This document shows, one piece after another, positions 1 through 7,772 of a stretch of 43,388 nt of DNA; within the stretch, counting starts at the first letter, position 1; every line of letters begins with the position of its first letter. The translations under genes and the position numbers were made by a program. Source of the stretch: UBA8524 sp964215915 (GTDB lineage Bacteria > Bacteroidota > Bacteroidia > UBA8524); the NCBI GenBank assembly GCA_964215915.1, contig CAXPEB010000032.1, positions 1 to 43,388 of the forward strand, in the 5' to 3' direction. Under the pieces are notes generated by a model. It worked only from the letters and a program-made list of their open reading frames with translations, did not search any database and was not told where the DNA came from.

Positions 1-240
1 TGTTTGCCCCGGACGGCGGGTGTACGCCCTGGCCACTGAAGTGAAAAGCAACAGCAGGATCACAAATGCCAGCAACATAGAAGCTACGTTCTTTGTGATG
101 GAAAGGTAAAGATGGTCAATGCTCCGGTTTATGACCTTTCCATCACAAAGAACGTAGCTTCTATGTTGCTGGCATTTGTGATCCTGCTGTTGCTTTTCAC
201 TTCAGTGGCCAGGGCGTACACCCGCCGTCCGGGGCAAACA
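1..240. repeat. 107-bp perfect inverted repeat (fold-back) at the contig edge
   Basis: Bases 1-107 are the exact reverse complement of 134-240, with a 26-nt spacer (108-133). The right arm is coding sequence of atpB; the left arm makes no sense as the upstream part of that gene, since reading it in the atpB frame meets a stop at 37-39. A perfect long palindrome at a contig end is the usual mark of a fold-back chimera from amplification or assembly. I read 1-107 as artefact and only the sequence from about 108 onward as genomic. Confidence 0.95.
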
Positions 241-834
241 CCCCGCGGACTGCAGTCGTTTATGGAACCGCTAATCCTGTTTGTGCGGGATGAGATTGCT
301 AAACCTAACCTGGGTCATCATTATGCCAGGTTTACCCCTTACCTGCTGACCTTGTTCTTCTTTATCTGGGTTAACAACCTGCTGGGACTCCTTCCCGGTG
401 CGGCTAACGTAACGGGGAATATTGCCGTAACCATGGTGCTGGCGCTGCTTTCGCTGATCATTACCAATATAAACGGCAATAAATCATACTGGGGGCATAT
501 CTTTTGGCCTCCGGGAATACCTACTCCGGTGAAGGTGATCCTGATACCGGTAGAGATTATTTCCATATTTACCAAGCCCTTTGCGCTGATGATTCGTTTG
601 TTTGCCAACATTACGGCTGGCCACATCATCATCATGAGTATCCTTTGCCTCATCTTCCTGTTCTCTGAGAACGGAATGAATGCCGGCGCAGGTTTCGGGG
701 TGTCCTTTGCATCCGTGCCATTTGCCATCTTCCTGTATACACTGGAATTGCTGGTAGCGGCCATTCAGGCATTTATATTCACCATGCTTACGGCCCTGTT
801 TATCGGACAGGCGATGCCGGAGGATCATCATTAA
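112..834 (+). CDS. atpB: F-type ATP synthase subunit a, 5' truncated
   Basis: Membrane subunit a forms the two proton half-channels of Fo next to the c-ring. The visible 240 residues contain the conserved helix with the essential arginine (R162 in this numbering, within ALMIRLFANITAGH) and the last helix LELLVAAIQAFIFTML. Bacteroidota AtpB proteins are normally well over 300 residues with an extra N-terminal region, so the ATG at 112 is not the true start; the real N-terminus is lost in the fold-back at 1-107. It is the first visible gene of atpBEFHAG, 37 bp before atpE. Identity is certain; completeness is not. Confidence 0.95.
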   Translation: MVNAPVYDLSITKNVASMLLAFVILLLLFTSVARAYTRRPGQTPRGLQSFMEPLILFVRDEIAKPNLGHHYARFTPYLLTLFFFIWVNNLLGLLPGAANVTGNIAVTMVLALLSLIITNINGNKSYWGHIFWPPGIPTPVKVILIPVEIISIFTKPFALMIRLFANITAGHIIIMSILCLIFLFSENGMNAGAGFGVSFASVPFAIFLYTLELLVAAIQAFIFTMLTALFIGQAMPEDHH

Positions 835-871
835 TCAAGCAAATAATCAATCACAATTAATACATAGACCT

Positions 872-1120
872 ATGTTGTTACAAACTATCTTATTAGAAGT
901 AGTGAAGTATGGACCTATCGGTGCCGGTATCGGTGCTGGTTTGGTTGCCCTGGGTGTAGGCCTGGGTATCGGTAAGATCGGTAGTGGCGCGGTAGAATCT
1001 ATCGCTCGTCAGCCCGAATCTTCAGGTGATATCCGGACTACAGCGATCATCCTTGCTGCCTTTATCGAGGGTGTTGCCCTCTTTGGCGCGGTGATCTGCT
1101 TCCTTGCCATGGGTAACTAA
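872..1120 (+). CDS. atpE: F-type ATP synthase subunit c
   Basis: This 82-residue hairpin protein makes the rotating c-ring of Fo. Two glycine-rich membrane helices (about 13-41 and 56-80) flank the polar loop ARQPES (45-50), which contacts gamma. The ion-carrying carboxylate is E66 in the second helix (AAFIEGVALFG). The residues after it (GVALF) are not the Ser-Thr pair of sodium-binding rings, so a proton-driven enzyme is inferred. The length is normal for the family. A perfect 11-bp hairpin follows the gene before atpF. Confidence 0.97.
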   Translation: MLLQTILLEVVKYGPIGAGIGAGLVALGVGLGIGKIGSGAVESIARQPESSGDIRTTAIILAAFIEGVALFGAVICFLAMGN

Positions 1121-1139
1121 TAAAGAAAAAGACAGGTTG

Positions 1140-1162
1140 CTTCCCTCAACAGTTGAGGGAAG
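1140..1162 (+). other. Intercistronic hairpin between atpE and atpF
   Basis: An 11-bp perfect inverted repeat (CTTCCCTCAAC and its complement GTTGAGGGAAG) surrounds one central base, 20 bp after the atpE stop and 37 bp before atpF. No T-tract follows, so it is not a classic terminator. A role in mRNA processing or in protecting the 3' end of atpE messages would fit the high copy number needed for subunit c, but that is inference. Confidence 0.75.
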
Positions 1163-1199
1163 TAGCTTGTTATGTCCAAAATTCATTTAAAGAAACACG

Positions 1200-1691
1200 A
1201 TGGAGTTATTAACCCCGGCCTTGGGATTATTCTTCTGGACCCTGGTGGTGTTCGTTGTTATCGTTTTACTGCTGCGCAAGCTGGCATGGAAACCGATCCT
1301 GAAAGCCATCAAAGACCGTGAAGATTCGATCGATGAAGCCCTCAAAGCGGCGGAGACGGCTCGTGCTGAGATGAGCCAGCTTCAGAGCGGCATTGCCGAA
1401 GCCAAAAAAGAGGCAGCTTCCGAACGTGAGCGCATCATGAAGGAAGCCACGCAGATGAAAAATGACATCATCGCTCAGGCTAAGAAAGATGCGCAGTCGG
1501 AAGCCAGCCGAATTGTGGAACAGGCACGTGAAGCCATTGAAAAGGAAAAAACTGCGGCTCTTTCAGAAGTGAAAGCGCAGGTTGCTTCACTTTCTCTTGA
1601 TATAGCAGAGAAAGTACTCGCGAAGAAATTTGAAAACCAGGACGAGCAAGAAGCTCTGGTAAAGGAATATTTGCAAACCGTTTCCCTCTAA
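1200..1691 (+). CDS. atpF: F-type ATP synthase subunit b
   Basis: Subunit b is the peripheral stalk that stops the catalytic head from rotating. The 163-residue protein has a single N-terminal membrane helix (about 6-26, hydrophobic up to LLLRK) followed by a long charged, alanine-rich helix (about 35-150) typical of the dimeric right-handed coiled coil. Length and position between atpE and atpH are as expected. It ends 3 bp before atpH, so the two are very likely co-translated. Confidence 0.95.
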   Translation: MELLTPALGLFFWTLVVFVVIVLLLRKLAWKPILKAIKDREDSIDEALKAAETARAEMSQLQSGIAEAKKEAASERERIMKEATQMKNDIIAQAKKDAQSEASRIVEQAREAIEKEKTAALSEVKAQVASLSLDIAEKVLAKKFENQDEQEALVKEYLQTVSL

Positions 1692-1694
1692 TCT

Positions 1695-2231
1695 ATGTCT
1701 GATATCCGAGTTGCATCGAGGTACGCCAAGTCACTGATTGAGCTGGCAAAAGAGCAGGGAGCCCTGGAGGCTGTCCATGCCGATATGGAACTTTTTGTTT
1801 CCGTCTGTCAGCAAAACCGGGAACTGGTCGGTATGTTAAAAAGTCCGATCGTACGTGGGGACCAGAAACGTCAGATTCTGGAAAAAGCGTTTGGTGGCTT
1901 TCATGCATTAAGCCGGCTGTTTGTAGATACGGTGGTGAAAAAAGGTCGCGAGGCTTTTCTACCCCTGATAGCAAAGGAGTTCAATGAAATGTACAATGAA
2001 CTTAACAACGTGGCTTCCGCCGTGGTGACTACCGCCACAAAGCTGGATGCCGATGCTTTGGCTGAAATCAGGCAGGTACTGGAAAGCAGAACCGGCAAAA
2101 AGATCGACATGACAACCCAAATCGACCCTTCGCTGATTGGTGGTTTTGTGGTTCGTATGGACGACAAATTGTACGATGCCAGCATCGTCAATAAATTAAG
2201 AAAAATCAAAAAAGAACTCGTTTTAAACTAA
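1695..2231 (+). CDS. atpH: F-type ATP synthase subunit delta
   Basis: Delta (the OSCP homologue) joins the top of the F1 alpha subunits to the b stalk. The 178-residue protein has the helical N-terminal domain starting VASRYAKSLIELA and the C-terminal family pattern (about 145-175) containing DPSLIGGFVVRMDDKLYDAS. It starts 3 bp after atpF and ends 7 bp before atpA. Size and gene order match the family. Confidence 0.95.
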   Translation: MSDIRVASRYAKSLIELAKEQGALEAVHADMELFVSVCQQNRELVGMLKSPIVRGDQKRQILEKAFGGFHALSRLFVDTVVKKGREAFLPLIAKEFNEMYNELNNVASAVVTTATKLDADALAEIRQVLESRTGKKIDMTTQIDPSLIGGFVVRMDDKLYDASIVNKLRKIKKELVLN

Positions 2232-2238
2232 TAAGTAT

Positions 2239-3816
2239 ATGGCTAATATCAGACCTGACGAGGTTTCAGCGATTATCCGCGAGCAACTGTCCAACCTGAA
2301 ATCGGAGGCCGAACTCGAAGAAGTAGGCACCGTGCTCCAGGTGGGTGACGGTATTGCCCGTATCTATGGCCTTTCCAAAGTGCAATCCGGTGAGTTGATT
2401 GAATTCCAAAACGGTTCTCAGGGTATCGCCCTGAACCTCGAGGAAGACAACGTAGGTGCGGTATTGTTGGGAAAGTCCGAAGAGGTACGTGAAGGCGACA
2501 CCGTAAAAAGAACCCGTCGTATTGCTTCCCTTAAAGTAGGTGAAGGCATGGTAGGCCGCGTAGTGAATACCCTGGGTCAACCGATTGACGGTGAAGGCGC
2601 CATTAGCGGGGAAACCTACGAAATGCCGATCGAGCGTAAAGCACCGGGCGTTATCTTTCGTGAGCCGGTAAAAGAACCGCTTCAGACCGGTATCAAAGCG
2701 ATCGACGCAATGATTCCTATCGGTCGCGGACAGCGTGAGCTGATCATCGGTGACCGTCAGACCGGTAAGACGGCTATCGCCATCGATACCATCATTAACC
2801 AGAAAGAATTCTACGACAAAGGTCAGCCGGTATTCTGTATCTACGTGGCGGTTGGACAAAAAGGTTCTACCGTAGCCCAAGTGGTTAAGTCCCTGAAAGA
2901 TGCAGGAGCCATGGCCTATACCGTAGTGGTTGCCGCAACCGCTGCCGATCCGGCTCCGCTTCAGTTTTATGCCCCTATGGCAGGAGCTGCTATCGGAGAA
3001 TATTTCCGTGATACCGGCCGTCCGGCATTGATCATTTACGATGACCTTTCCAAGCAGGCTGTTGCCTACCGTGAGGTGTCGCTGCTGCTGCGTCGTCCGC
3101 CGGGCCGTGAGGCATATCCGGGAGACGTATTCTACCTGCACAGCCGCCTGCTTGAACGTGCGGCTAAGGTTAACTCTTCCGATAAGATTGCCCAGGATAT
3201 GAACGACCTGCCGGATTCTATTCGCCACATGGTGAAAGGTGGAGGTTCGCTGACCGCATTGCCGATCATCGAAACCCAGGCAGGAGACGTTTCGGCATAT
3301 ATTCCTACCAACGTGATCTCCATTACTGACGGACAGATCTTCCTTGAGTCGAACCTGTTCAACAGTGGGGTACGTCCTGCGATTAACGTAGGTATCTCCG
3401 TATCCCGGGTGGGGGGTAGTGCCCAGATCAAATCAATGAAGAAGGTAGCCGGTACCCTGAAACTTGATCAGGCACAGTACCGCGAACTGGAAGCCTTCTC
3501 CAAATTCGGATCTGACCTTGACGCCGCTACCAAAGCGGTTCTGGAAAAAGGTGCCCGTAACGTGGAGATCCTGAAACAGGGACAATACTCTCCTGTTGCC
3601 GTTGAAAAACAGGTAGCCATTATTTACCTGGGTACCAAAGGTCTTCTGAATAAGGTGCCTGTAAATAAGATTCGTGAGTTTGAAGCGGAGTATACCCAGT
3701 ATCTGGAAAGCAAACACAAAGATGTGTTGAACCAGCTTGCTGCCGGTAAAATCGACGACAGCATCACCGCTACACTGGAAGCTGCTGCCAAAGAGCTCAC
3801 TGCCAAATACAACTAA
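2239..3816 (+). CDS. atpA: F-type ATP synthase subunit alpha
   Basis: Alpha alternates with beta in the F1 hexamer and carries non-catalytic nucleotide sites. The 525-residue protein shows the beta-barrel N-terminal domain (about 25-95), Walker A GDRQTGKT at 171-178, a Walker B region ending YDDLSKQA (267-274), and the alpha/beta signature PAINVGISVSRVGG that supplies the arginine finger. Length is normal. The reverse strand carries a 320-codon open frame here, which is a codon-bias shadow. A hairpin with a short T run lies between it and atpG. Confidence 0.98.
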   Translation: MANIRPDEVSAIIREQLSNLKSEAELEEVGTVLQVGDGIARIYGLSKVQSGELIEFQNGSQGIALNLEEDNVGAVLLGKSEEVREGDTVKRTRRIASLKVGEGMVGRVVNTLGQPIDGEGAISGETYEMPIERKAPGVIFREPVKEPLQTGIKAIDAMIPIGRGQRELIIGDRQTGKTAIAIDTIINQKEFYDKGQPVFCIYVAVGQKGSTVAQVVKSLKDAGAMAYTVVVAATAADPAPLQFYAPMAGAAIGEYFRDTGRPALIIYDDLSKQAVAYREVSLLLRRPPGREAYPGDVFYLHSRLLERAAKVNSSDKIAQDMNDLPDSIRHMVKGGGSLTALPIIETQAGDVSAYIPTNVISITDGQIFLESNLFNSGVRPAINVGISVSRVGGSAQIKSMKKVAGTLKLDQAQYRELEAFSKFGSDLDAATKAVLEKGARNVEILKQGQYSPVAVEKQVAIIYLGTKGLLNKVPVNKIREFEAEYTQYLESKHKDVLNQLAAGKIDDSITATLEAAAKELTAKYN

Positions 3817-3825
3817 TAGTCAACG

Positions 3826-3847
3826 AAAGGGGCCTTGTGCCCCTTTT
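3826..3847 (+). terminator. Weak terminator or attenuator-like hairpin between atpA and atpG
   Basis: AAAGGGGC (3826-3833) and GCCCCTTT (3839-3846) form an 8-bp stem with a 5-nt loop, followed by only one more T. It starts 10 bp after the atpA stop and ends 16 bp before atpG. The short T run suggests partial read-through or an mRNA stability element rather than a full stop, because atpG must still be expressed. Confidence 0.6.
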
Positions 3848-3862
3848 ATACGCTGAACATAT

Positions 3863-4744
3863 ATGCCAAGTTTAAAGGAAACACGTACACGTATCGCTTC
3901 GGTATCTTCTACCCAACAGATTACCAAGGCCATGAAGCTGGTATCTGCTACCAAGCTGCGTAAGGCCCAGTCAGGGATCACCCAGATGCGCCCTTATGCC
4001 GAGAAGCTTCAGGGCATGCTGGGAAAGTTGGCGGGAAGTATCGATGATGAAAAACTGGCTAAGTATTTCGAGGAGCGCGAACTGAAGAAAGTATTGATCG
4101 TAGTACTGACCTCAGATCGTGGACTTTGCGGTGCTTTCAACTCCAATGTGGTGAAGCGCGTAAAGAATGTGTTGGCCCACAAATACCAACACCTGCCTAA
4201 AGAAAACATCACACTGAGTTTCGTAGGCAAGAAGGGGTACGATTTGTTGGCGAAACTCGGTTATCCGACTGAAACCAGATACCGCGACCTCTTTCTGGAC
4301 CTGAATGCCGAGGCTGGTTTTACCTTTGCCCAGGACCTGCTTGATCGCTTTACCAACCGTGAATTCGACCGGGTGGAGATCATCTATAACCGCTTTGTGA
4401 ATGCGGCTACCCAGATCATTACGGAAGAACGATTCCTTCCGGTGGATGTGGAGGCCTTCTCAGAAGACGGTGGCGGACAGAACAACGATTATATTTTTGA
4501 GCCTTCCAAGGTGGAAATCCTGGAAGACCTGGTACCCCGTAGCCTTAAAACACAGGTATACAAAGCCCTTTTGGATTCTTTTGCTTCCGAGCATGGTGCC
4601 CGGATGGTGGCAATGGATAAAGCCACGGAGAATGCCGGCGAATTGCTGAAATCACTGCGTCTGGCTTATAACCAGGCACGCCAGGCGTCAATTACCAAAG
4701 AGCTTTCTGAAATTGTGGGGGGTGCCGCAGCCCTAAACGGATAA
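3863..4744 (+). CDS. atpG: F-type ATP synthase subunit gamma
   Basis: Gamma is the central rotor shaft inside the alpha/beta hexamer. The 293-residue protein has the two terminal helices of the coiled-coil shaft: the N-terminal part with TRIASVSSTQQITKAMKLV, and the C-terminal part with ARQASITKELSEIVGGAAAL, which is the family signature. Length is normal. It is the last gene of the operon here; atpD (beta) and atpC (epsilon) are absent and must lie elsewhere, as is common in Bacteroidota. A strong terminator follows. Confidence 0.97.
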   Translation: MPSLKETRTRIASVSSTQQITKAMKLVSATKLRKAQSGITQMRPYAEKLQGMLGKLAGSIDDEKLAKYFEERELKKVLIVVLTSDRGLCGAFNSNVVKRVKNVLAHKYQHLPKENITLSFVGKKGYDLLAKLGYPTETRYRDLFLDLNAEAGFTFAQDLLDRFTNREFDRVEIIYNRFVNAATQIITEERFLPVDVEAFSEDGGGQNNDYIFEPSKVEILEDLVPRSLKTQVYKALLDSFASEHGARMVAMDKATENAGELLKSLRLAYNQARQASITKELSEIVGGAAALNG

Positions 4745-4767
4745 ACAGAGCAAGTACATATGAACCG

Positions 4768-4798
4768 AAATCCCCGCCACTGTGCGGGGATTTTTTTT
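4768..4798 (+). terminator. Rho-independent terminator of the ATP synthase operon
   Basis: AAATCCCCGC and GCGGGGATTT form a 10-bp GC-rich stem with a 6-nt loop, running into eight T residues. It lies 23 bp after the atpG stop codon. Together with the missing atpD/atpC, it marks a real operon end. Confidence 0.93.
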
Positions 4799-4969
4799 GA
4801 TCCCAGATTTCAGAGGCTTTCCGTAGATCGCTCTGATTGGGTTGGCATGGATAAGTCGCTTTTGCGGATAATCGTGCCTCGTATCCGATCTGTATAGACA
4901 TTTTGCTGTGTCAATTGTCAGCTTACTGTCAAATTAATCTCACTTTTAAGTCTGCTTGAGGTATTTGGT

Positions 4970-4977
4970 TATTTTCG
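4970..4977 (+). promoter_or_regulatory. -7 box TATTTTCG in front of the TonB-receptor operon
   Basis: TATTTTCG differs from the Bacteroidota consensus TAnnTTTG at one base and ends only 3 nt before the ATG at 4981. The same variant precedes the 20528 gene. I see no TTTG at the usual -33 distance. Confidence 0.5.
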
Positions 4978-4980
4978 CCT

Positions 4981-7386
4981 ATGCACCTGAAGAAATTCCT
5001 TGCATTCTTCTTCCTGGTATGGGTTTATCCACTGCAGGCACAGAACCTTACCCAAACGATACGGGGTCGGGTGGTGGATGAGGAGTCAAAATACCCGCTG
5101 ACAGGAGTGAGCGTCAGACTCCTGAGCGATACCACAGGAGTCATAGGAACCCTAACCGATGAGAATGGTGACTTTGTTTTGGAAAAGGTGCCTGTAGGCA
5201 GGCATATTCTGGAGTTTCGCTATGTGGGGTATGAAACCCGGGTCATGAGCAATATCCAGCTGAGTTCTGCTAAAGAAGTGGTAATTAAGGTCGAACTGGC
5301 CGAATCGGTTTTGGTAACTGAGGAAGCGGTTGTGAAGGCGGAAAATGCCAATGGTCAGCCTGGGAATGAGATGGCGGTAATTAGTGCCCGTTCGTTTACT
5401 GTAGACGAAACCGACCGCTATGCCGGTAGCCGTGGAGACCCAAGCCGTATGGTTTCCAATTTTGCCGGTGTGCAGGGCGCCAATGATTCGCGTAACGATA
5501 TCGTGATACGGGGCAACACTCCCGCGGGCGTGCTCTGGCGGGTGGAGGGAGTGGACATTCCCAACCCCAACCATTTTGCTATTCCCGGGACCACAGGTGG
5601 TCCTGTCAATATTATCAATAATAAGATCCTAGCCAATTCCGACTTCTATTCGGGGGCATTTCCCGCAGAGTTCGGGAATGCCATCAGCGGGGTCTTTGAT
5701 CTTAAGCTGAAACCTGGTAACGATAGGAAGTACGAGTCCAGTTTTCAGTTTGGTTTCATGGGTACGGAGCTATTTGCGGAAGGACCCATCAATCGGAAAA
5801 AGGGATCTTCCTTTGTGATCGGTTACCGGTATTCTTCTTTGGCGCTGTTCAGCGCTTTGAAAATCGATATAGGCACTAATGCCGTACCCAAATACCAGGA
5901 TGGAAGTTTCAAACTCACATTCCCCATGAAGAACAATGCTGTCTTTTCGCTTTGGGGATTAGGAGGATACAGCACCATCGATATTTTAATCAGCGAGCAG
6001 GATCCGGAAGAAAGAAACCTATATGGAGAAAATGACAGGGACCAGTATTTTACCTCTTGGATGGGAGTGTTAGGAGCAACCTATGCAAGAAGTTTCAATA
6101 CCTCTACCTATTTCAAAGTAAGCAGTGCGCTTACTTCCCAGAATGTGGATGCTCATCACGATTACCTCTTTTATTCTCCCAATCGCGATACCCTGTACCG
6201 TAAGGAGGCTATTCTTCAGTACCGCTTCCGGCTCAGCTCCTGGAATACCCATGCCTTTCTGAATCATAAATTTAATGCCACCACTACGCTTAAGGCAGGA
6301 GTGATGGTGGATGTCCAGAATAACTATTTTAAAGATTCTGCCCGGGCCCTGGAGCTAACCGGTGGCCAATATCTGCCGGGTCCCTGGCAGGTGCGCTGGA
6401 ATGCCGATGACATTCAGATGCTGTTCCGGCCGTATGCACAGATACGATACAAGGCCGGAAACCGCCTGACTTTGAATGCAGGGATCTATTCCCAATATTA
6501 TACGCTGAACAATCAGGTCAGTGGGATAGAGCCAAGGGGTGGAGCTCAATATGCCCTGGATTCTAAAAGTACGCTTTCCCTGGGCTTTGGCTTGCACAGT
6601 CAGTACCAACCCCTTTACCTTTATTATTACCGTCCACCGGAATCAGGAACCCCAAATAACCCGGATATGGGTTTCACAAAGAGCTTCCATGCCGTAGCAG
6701 GGTATGAGCGAATGCTTGGGAAGAGTACCCGCGTCAAAACTGAGGTCTATTACCAATACTTATATCAGATCCCGGTTGGTGATACCAGTTCTTCTTTTTC
6801 ATTAATCAATACAGGAAGTGGCTTTACCCGCTTTTTCCCAGCCACACTGGTTAATGAGGGAAAAGGAAGAAATATGGGGGTGGAGCTAACATTCGAGCAT
6901 TTCTTTTCCAAACGGTTTTTCTTGCTGTTTACGGCAAGTCTTTTTGATGCAAAATACCAGGGCAGCGATAAGGTGTGGAGGAATACCGACTTTAACGGAC
7001 ATTATGCCGCAAACCTTCTGGTGACCAAAGAATTCAGAATAGGCAAAAACTCGGCACTGCAAGTTGGGGCTAAAACGACAACGGTAGGAGGACGCTATTA
7101 TGCCCCTGCTGATACGGCAGCCAGCAACGCCATAAGCGAATTGGTGGGGATCGATTCTCTGAAAAATACGCTTCAGACTACGCCTTATTTCCGTTTTGAC
7201 CTGCGAGTATCCTACAAATGGAACCGACCCAGGGTTAGCCATGAATTTGCATTGGATATTGTGAATCTCTTCAATACCCGAAATGTGCTTAGCCTGACAT
7301 ACGCACCCGGAGCGGGTGGGGATAATATTCGCTTCGAATATCAATTGGCCAGGCTGCCATTGTTTTATTACCGATTGGATTTTTGA
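4981..7386 (+). CDS. TonB-dependent outer membrane receptor with carboxypeptidase-regulatory-like domain
   Basis: An outer-membrane barrel protein of 801 residues for energised import of an unknown ligand. A signal peptide (1-20, ending PLQA) is followed by a carboxypeptidase-regulatory-like beta-sandwich (about 26-113: IRGRVVDEESKYPLTGVSV, then YVGYETR), a TonB plug (about 140-245, including DIVIRGNTPAGVLWRVEGVD) and a 22-strand-type barrel ending in phenylalanine (YYRLDF). No SusD partner is next to it, which argues against a polysaccharide locus of the SusCD kind. Its stop overlaps the next start (TTGA), so it is translationally coupled to the RlpA-like gene. The substrate cannot be told from sequence. 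Confidence 0.9.
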   Translation: MHLKKFLAFFFLVWVYPLQAQNLTQTIRGRVVDEESKYPLTGVSVRLLSDTTGVIGTLTDENGDFVLEKVPVGRHILEFRYVGYETRVMSNIQLSSAKEVVIKVELAESVLVTEEAVVKAENANGQPGNEMAVISARSFTVDETDRYAGSRGDPSRMVSNFAGVQGANDSRNDIVIRGNTPAGVLWRVEGVDIPNPNHFAIPGTTGGPVNIINNKILANSDFYSGAFPAEFGNAISGVFDLKLKPGNDRKYESSFQFGFMGTELFAEGPINRKKGSSFVIGYRYSSLALFSALKIDIGTNAVPKYQDGSFKLTFPMKNNAVFSLWGLGGYSTIDILISEQDPEERNLYGENDRDQYFTSWMGVLGATYARSFNTSTYFKVSSALTSQNVDAHHDYLFYSPNRDTLYRKEAILQYRFRLSSWNTHAFLNHKFNATTTLKAGVMVDVQNNYFKDSARALELTGGQYLPGPWQVRWNADDIQMLFRPYAQIRYKAGNRLTLNAGIYSQYYTLNNQVSGIEPRGGAQYALDSKSTLSLGFGLHSQYQPLYLYYYRPPESGTPNNPDMGFTKSFHAVAGYERMLGKSTRVKTEVYYQYLYQIPVGDTSSSFSLINTGSGFTRFFPATLVNEGKGRNMGVELTFEHFFSKRFFLLFTASLFDAKYQGSDKVWRNTDFNGHYAANLLVTKEFRIGKNSALQVGAKTTTVGGRYYAPADTAASNAISELVGIDSLKNTLQTTPYFRFDLRVSYKWNRPRVSHEFALDIVNLFNTRNVLSLTYAPGAGGDNIRFEYQLARLPLFYYRLDF

Positions 7387-7772
7387 TACGAACGCTTTCC
7401 ATATTGATTTGCTTTCTGACTACGCTGGAATTTACCCAAAGCGGACAGGCATCCTACTATGCCAAGCGTTTCCACGGCAGGAAAACTGCCAGCGGAGAAC
7501 GCTATGATACCGGAAGATATACGGCAGCGCACCGCACACTTCCTTTCGGGACAATACTCTGGGTGGTTAATGGCTCCGGAGATTCCTGCCTGGTGAAAGT
7601 AAACGATCGCGGTCCGCATATTAAGGGAAGGATCATTGATGTTTCATTAGTAGCAGCCCGTCATCTGCATATGATCACCAAAGGACATATCAAGGTCAGG
7701 TTACGCGAAGCAGATGGTTACCGTATGGATGAAAACGGGACGATTGTGAAAGAGGAGGAAGATGACAACTGA
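7383..7772 (+). CDS. RlpA-like septal ring/lytic-transglycosylase-fold protein (double-psi beta-barrel)
   Basis: The 129-residue exported protein has an N-terminal hydrophobic signal (about 4-20) and one double-psi beta-barrel: QASYYAKRFHGRKTASGERY, then AAHRTLPFGT (49-58) and VNDRGPHIKGRIIDVS (73-88). RlpA relatives bind or cleave denuded peptidoglycan glycan strands; H50 and D75 sit at the conserved positions. There is no lipobox cysteine and no SPOR domain, so this is the short Bacteroidota form. The start is a TTG overlapping the receptor stop; no in-frame ATG precedes the domain. It overlaps the helicase gene by 11 bp. A second copy of the fold lies at 29846-30265. Confidence 0.88.
   Translation: MIRTLSILICFLTTLEFTQSGQASYYAKRFHGRKTASGERYDTGRYTAAHRTLPFGTILWVVNGSGDSCLVKVNDRGPHIKGRIIDVSLVAARHLHMITKGHIKVRLREADGYRMDENGTIVKEEEDDN

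Noticed and set aside
2266..3228. 320-codon open frame on the minus strand inside atpA
   Set aside because: It lies fully within a certain conserved gene; its protein looks like low-complexity antisense and matches no family I know. Biased codon use leaves antisense frames open.
4401..4649. 82-codon plus-strand frame inside atpG
   Set aside because: It is an out-of-frame shadow of the gamma subunit gene with no domain or start signal.
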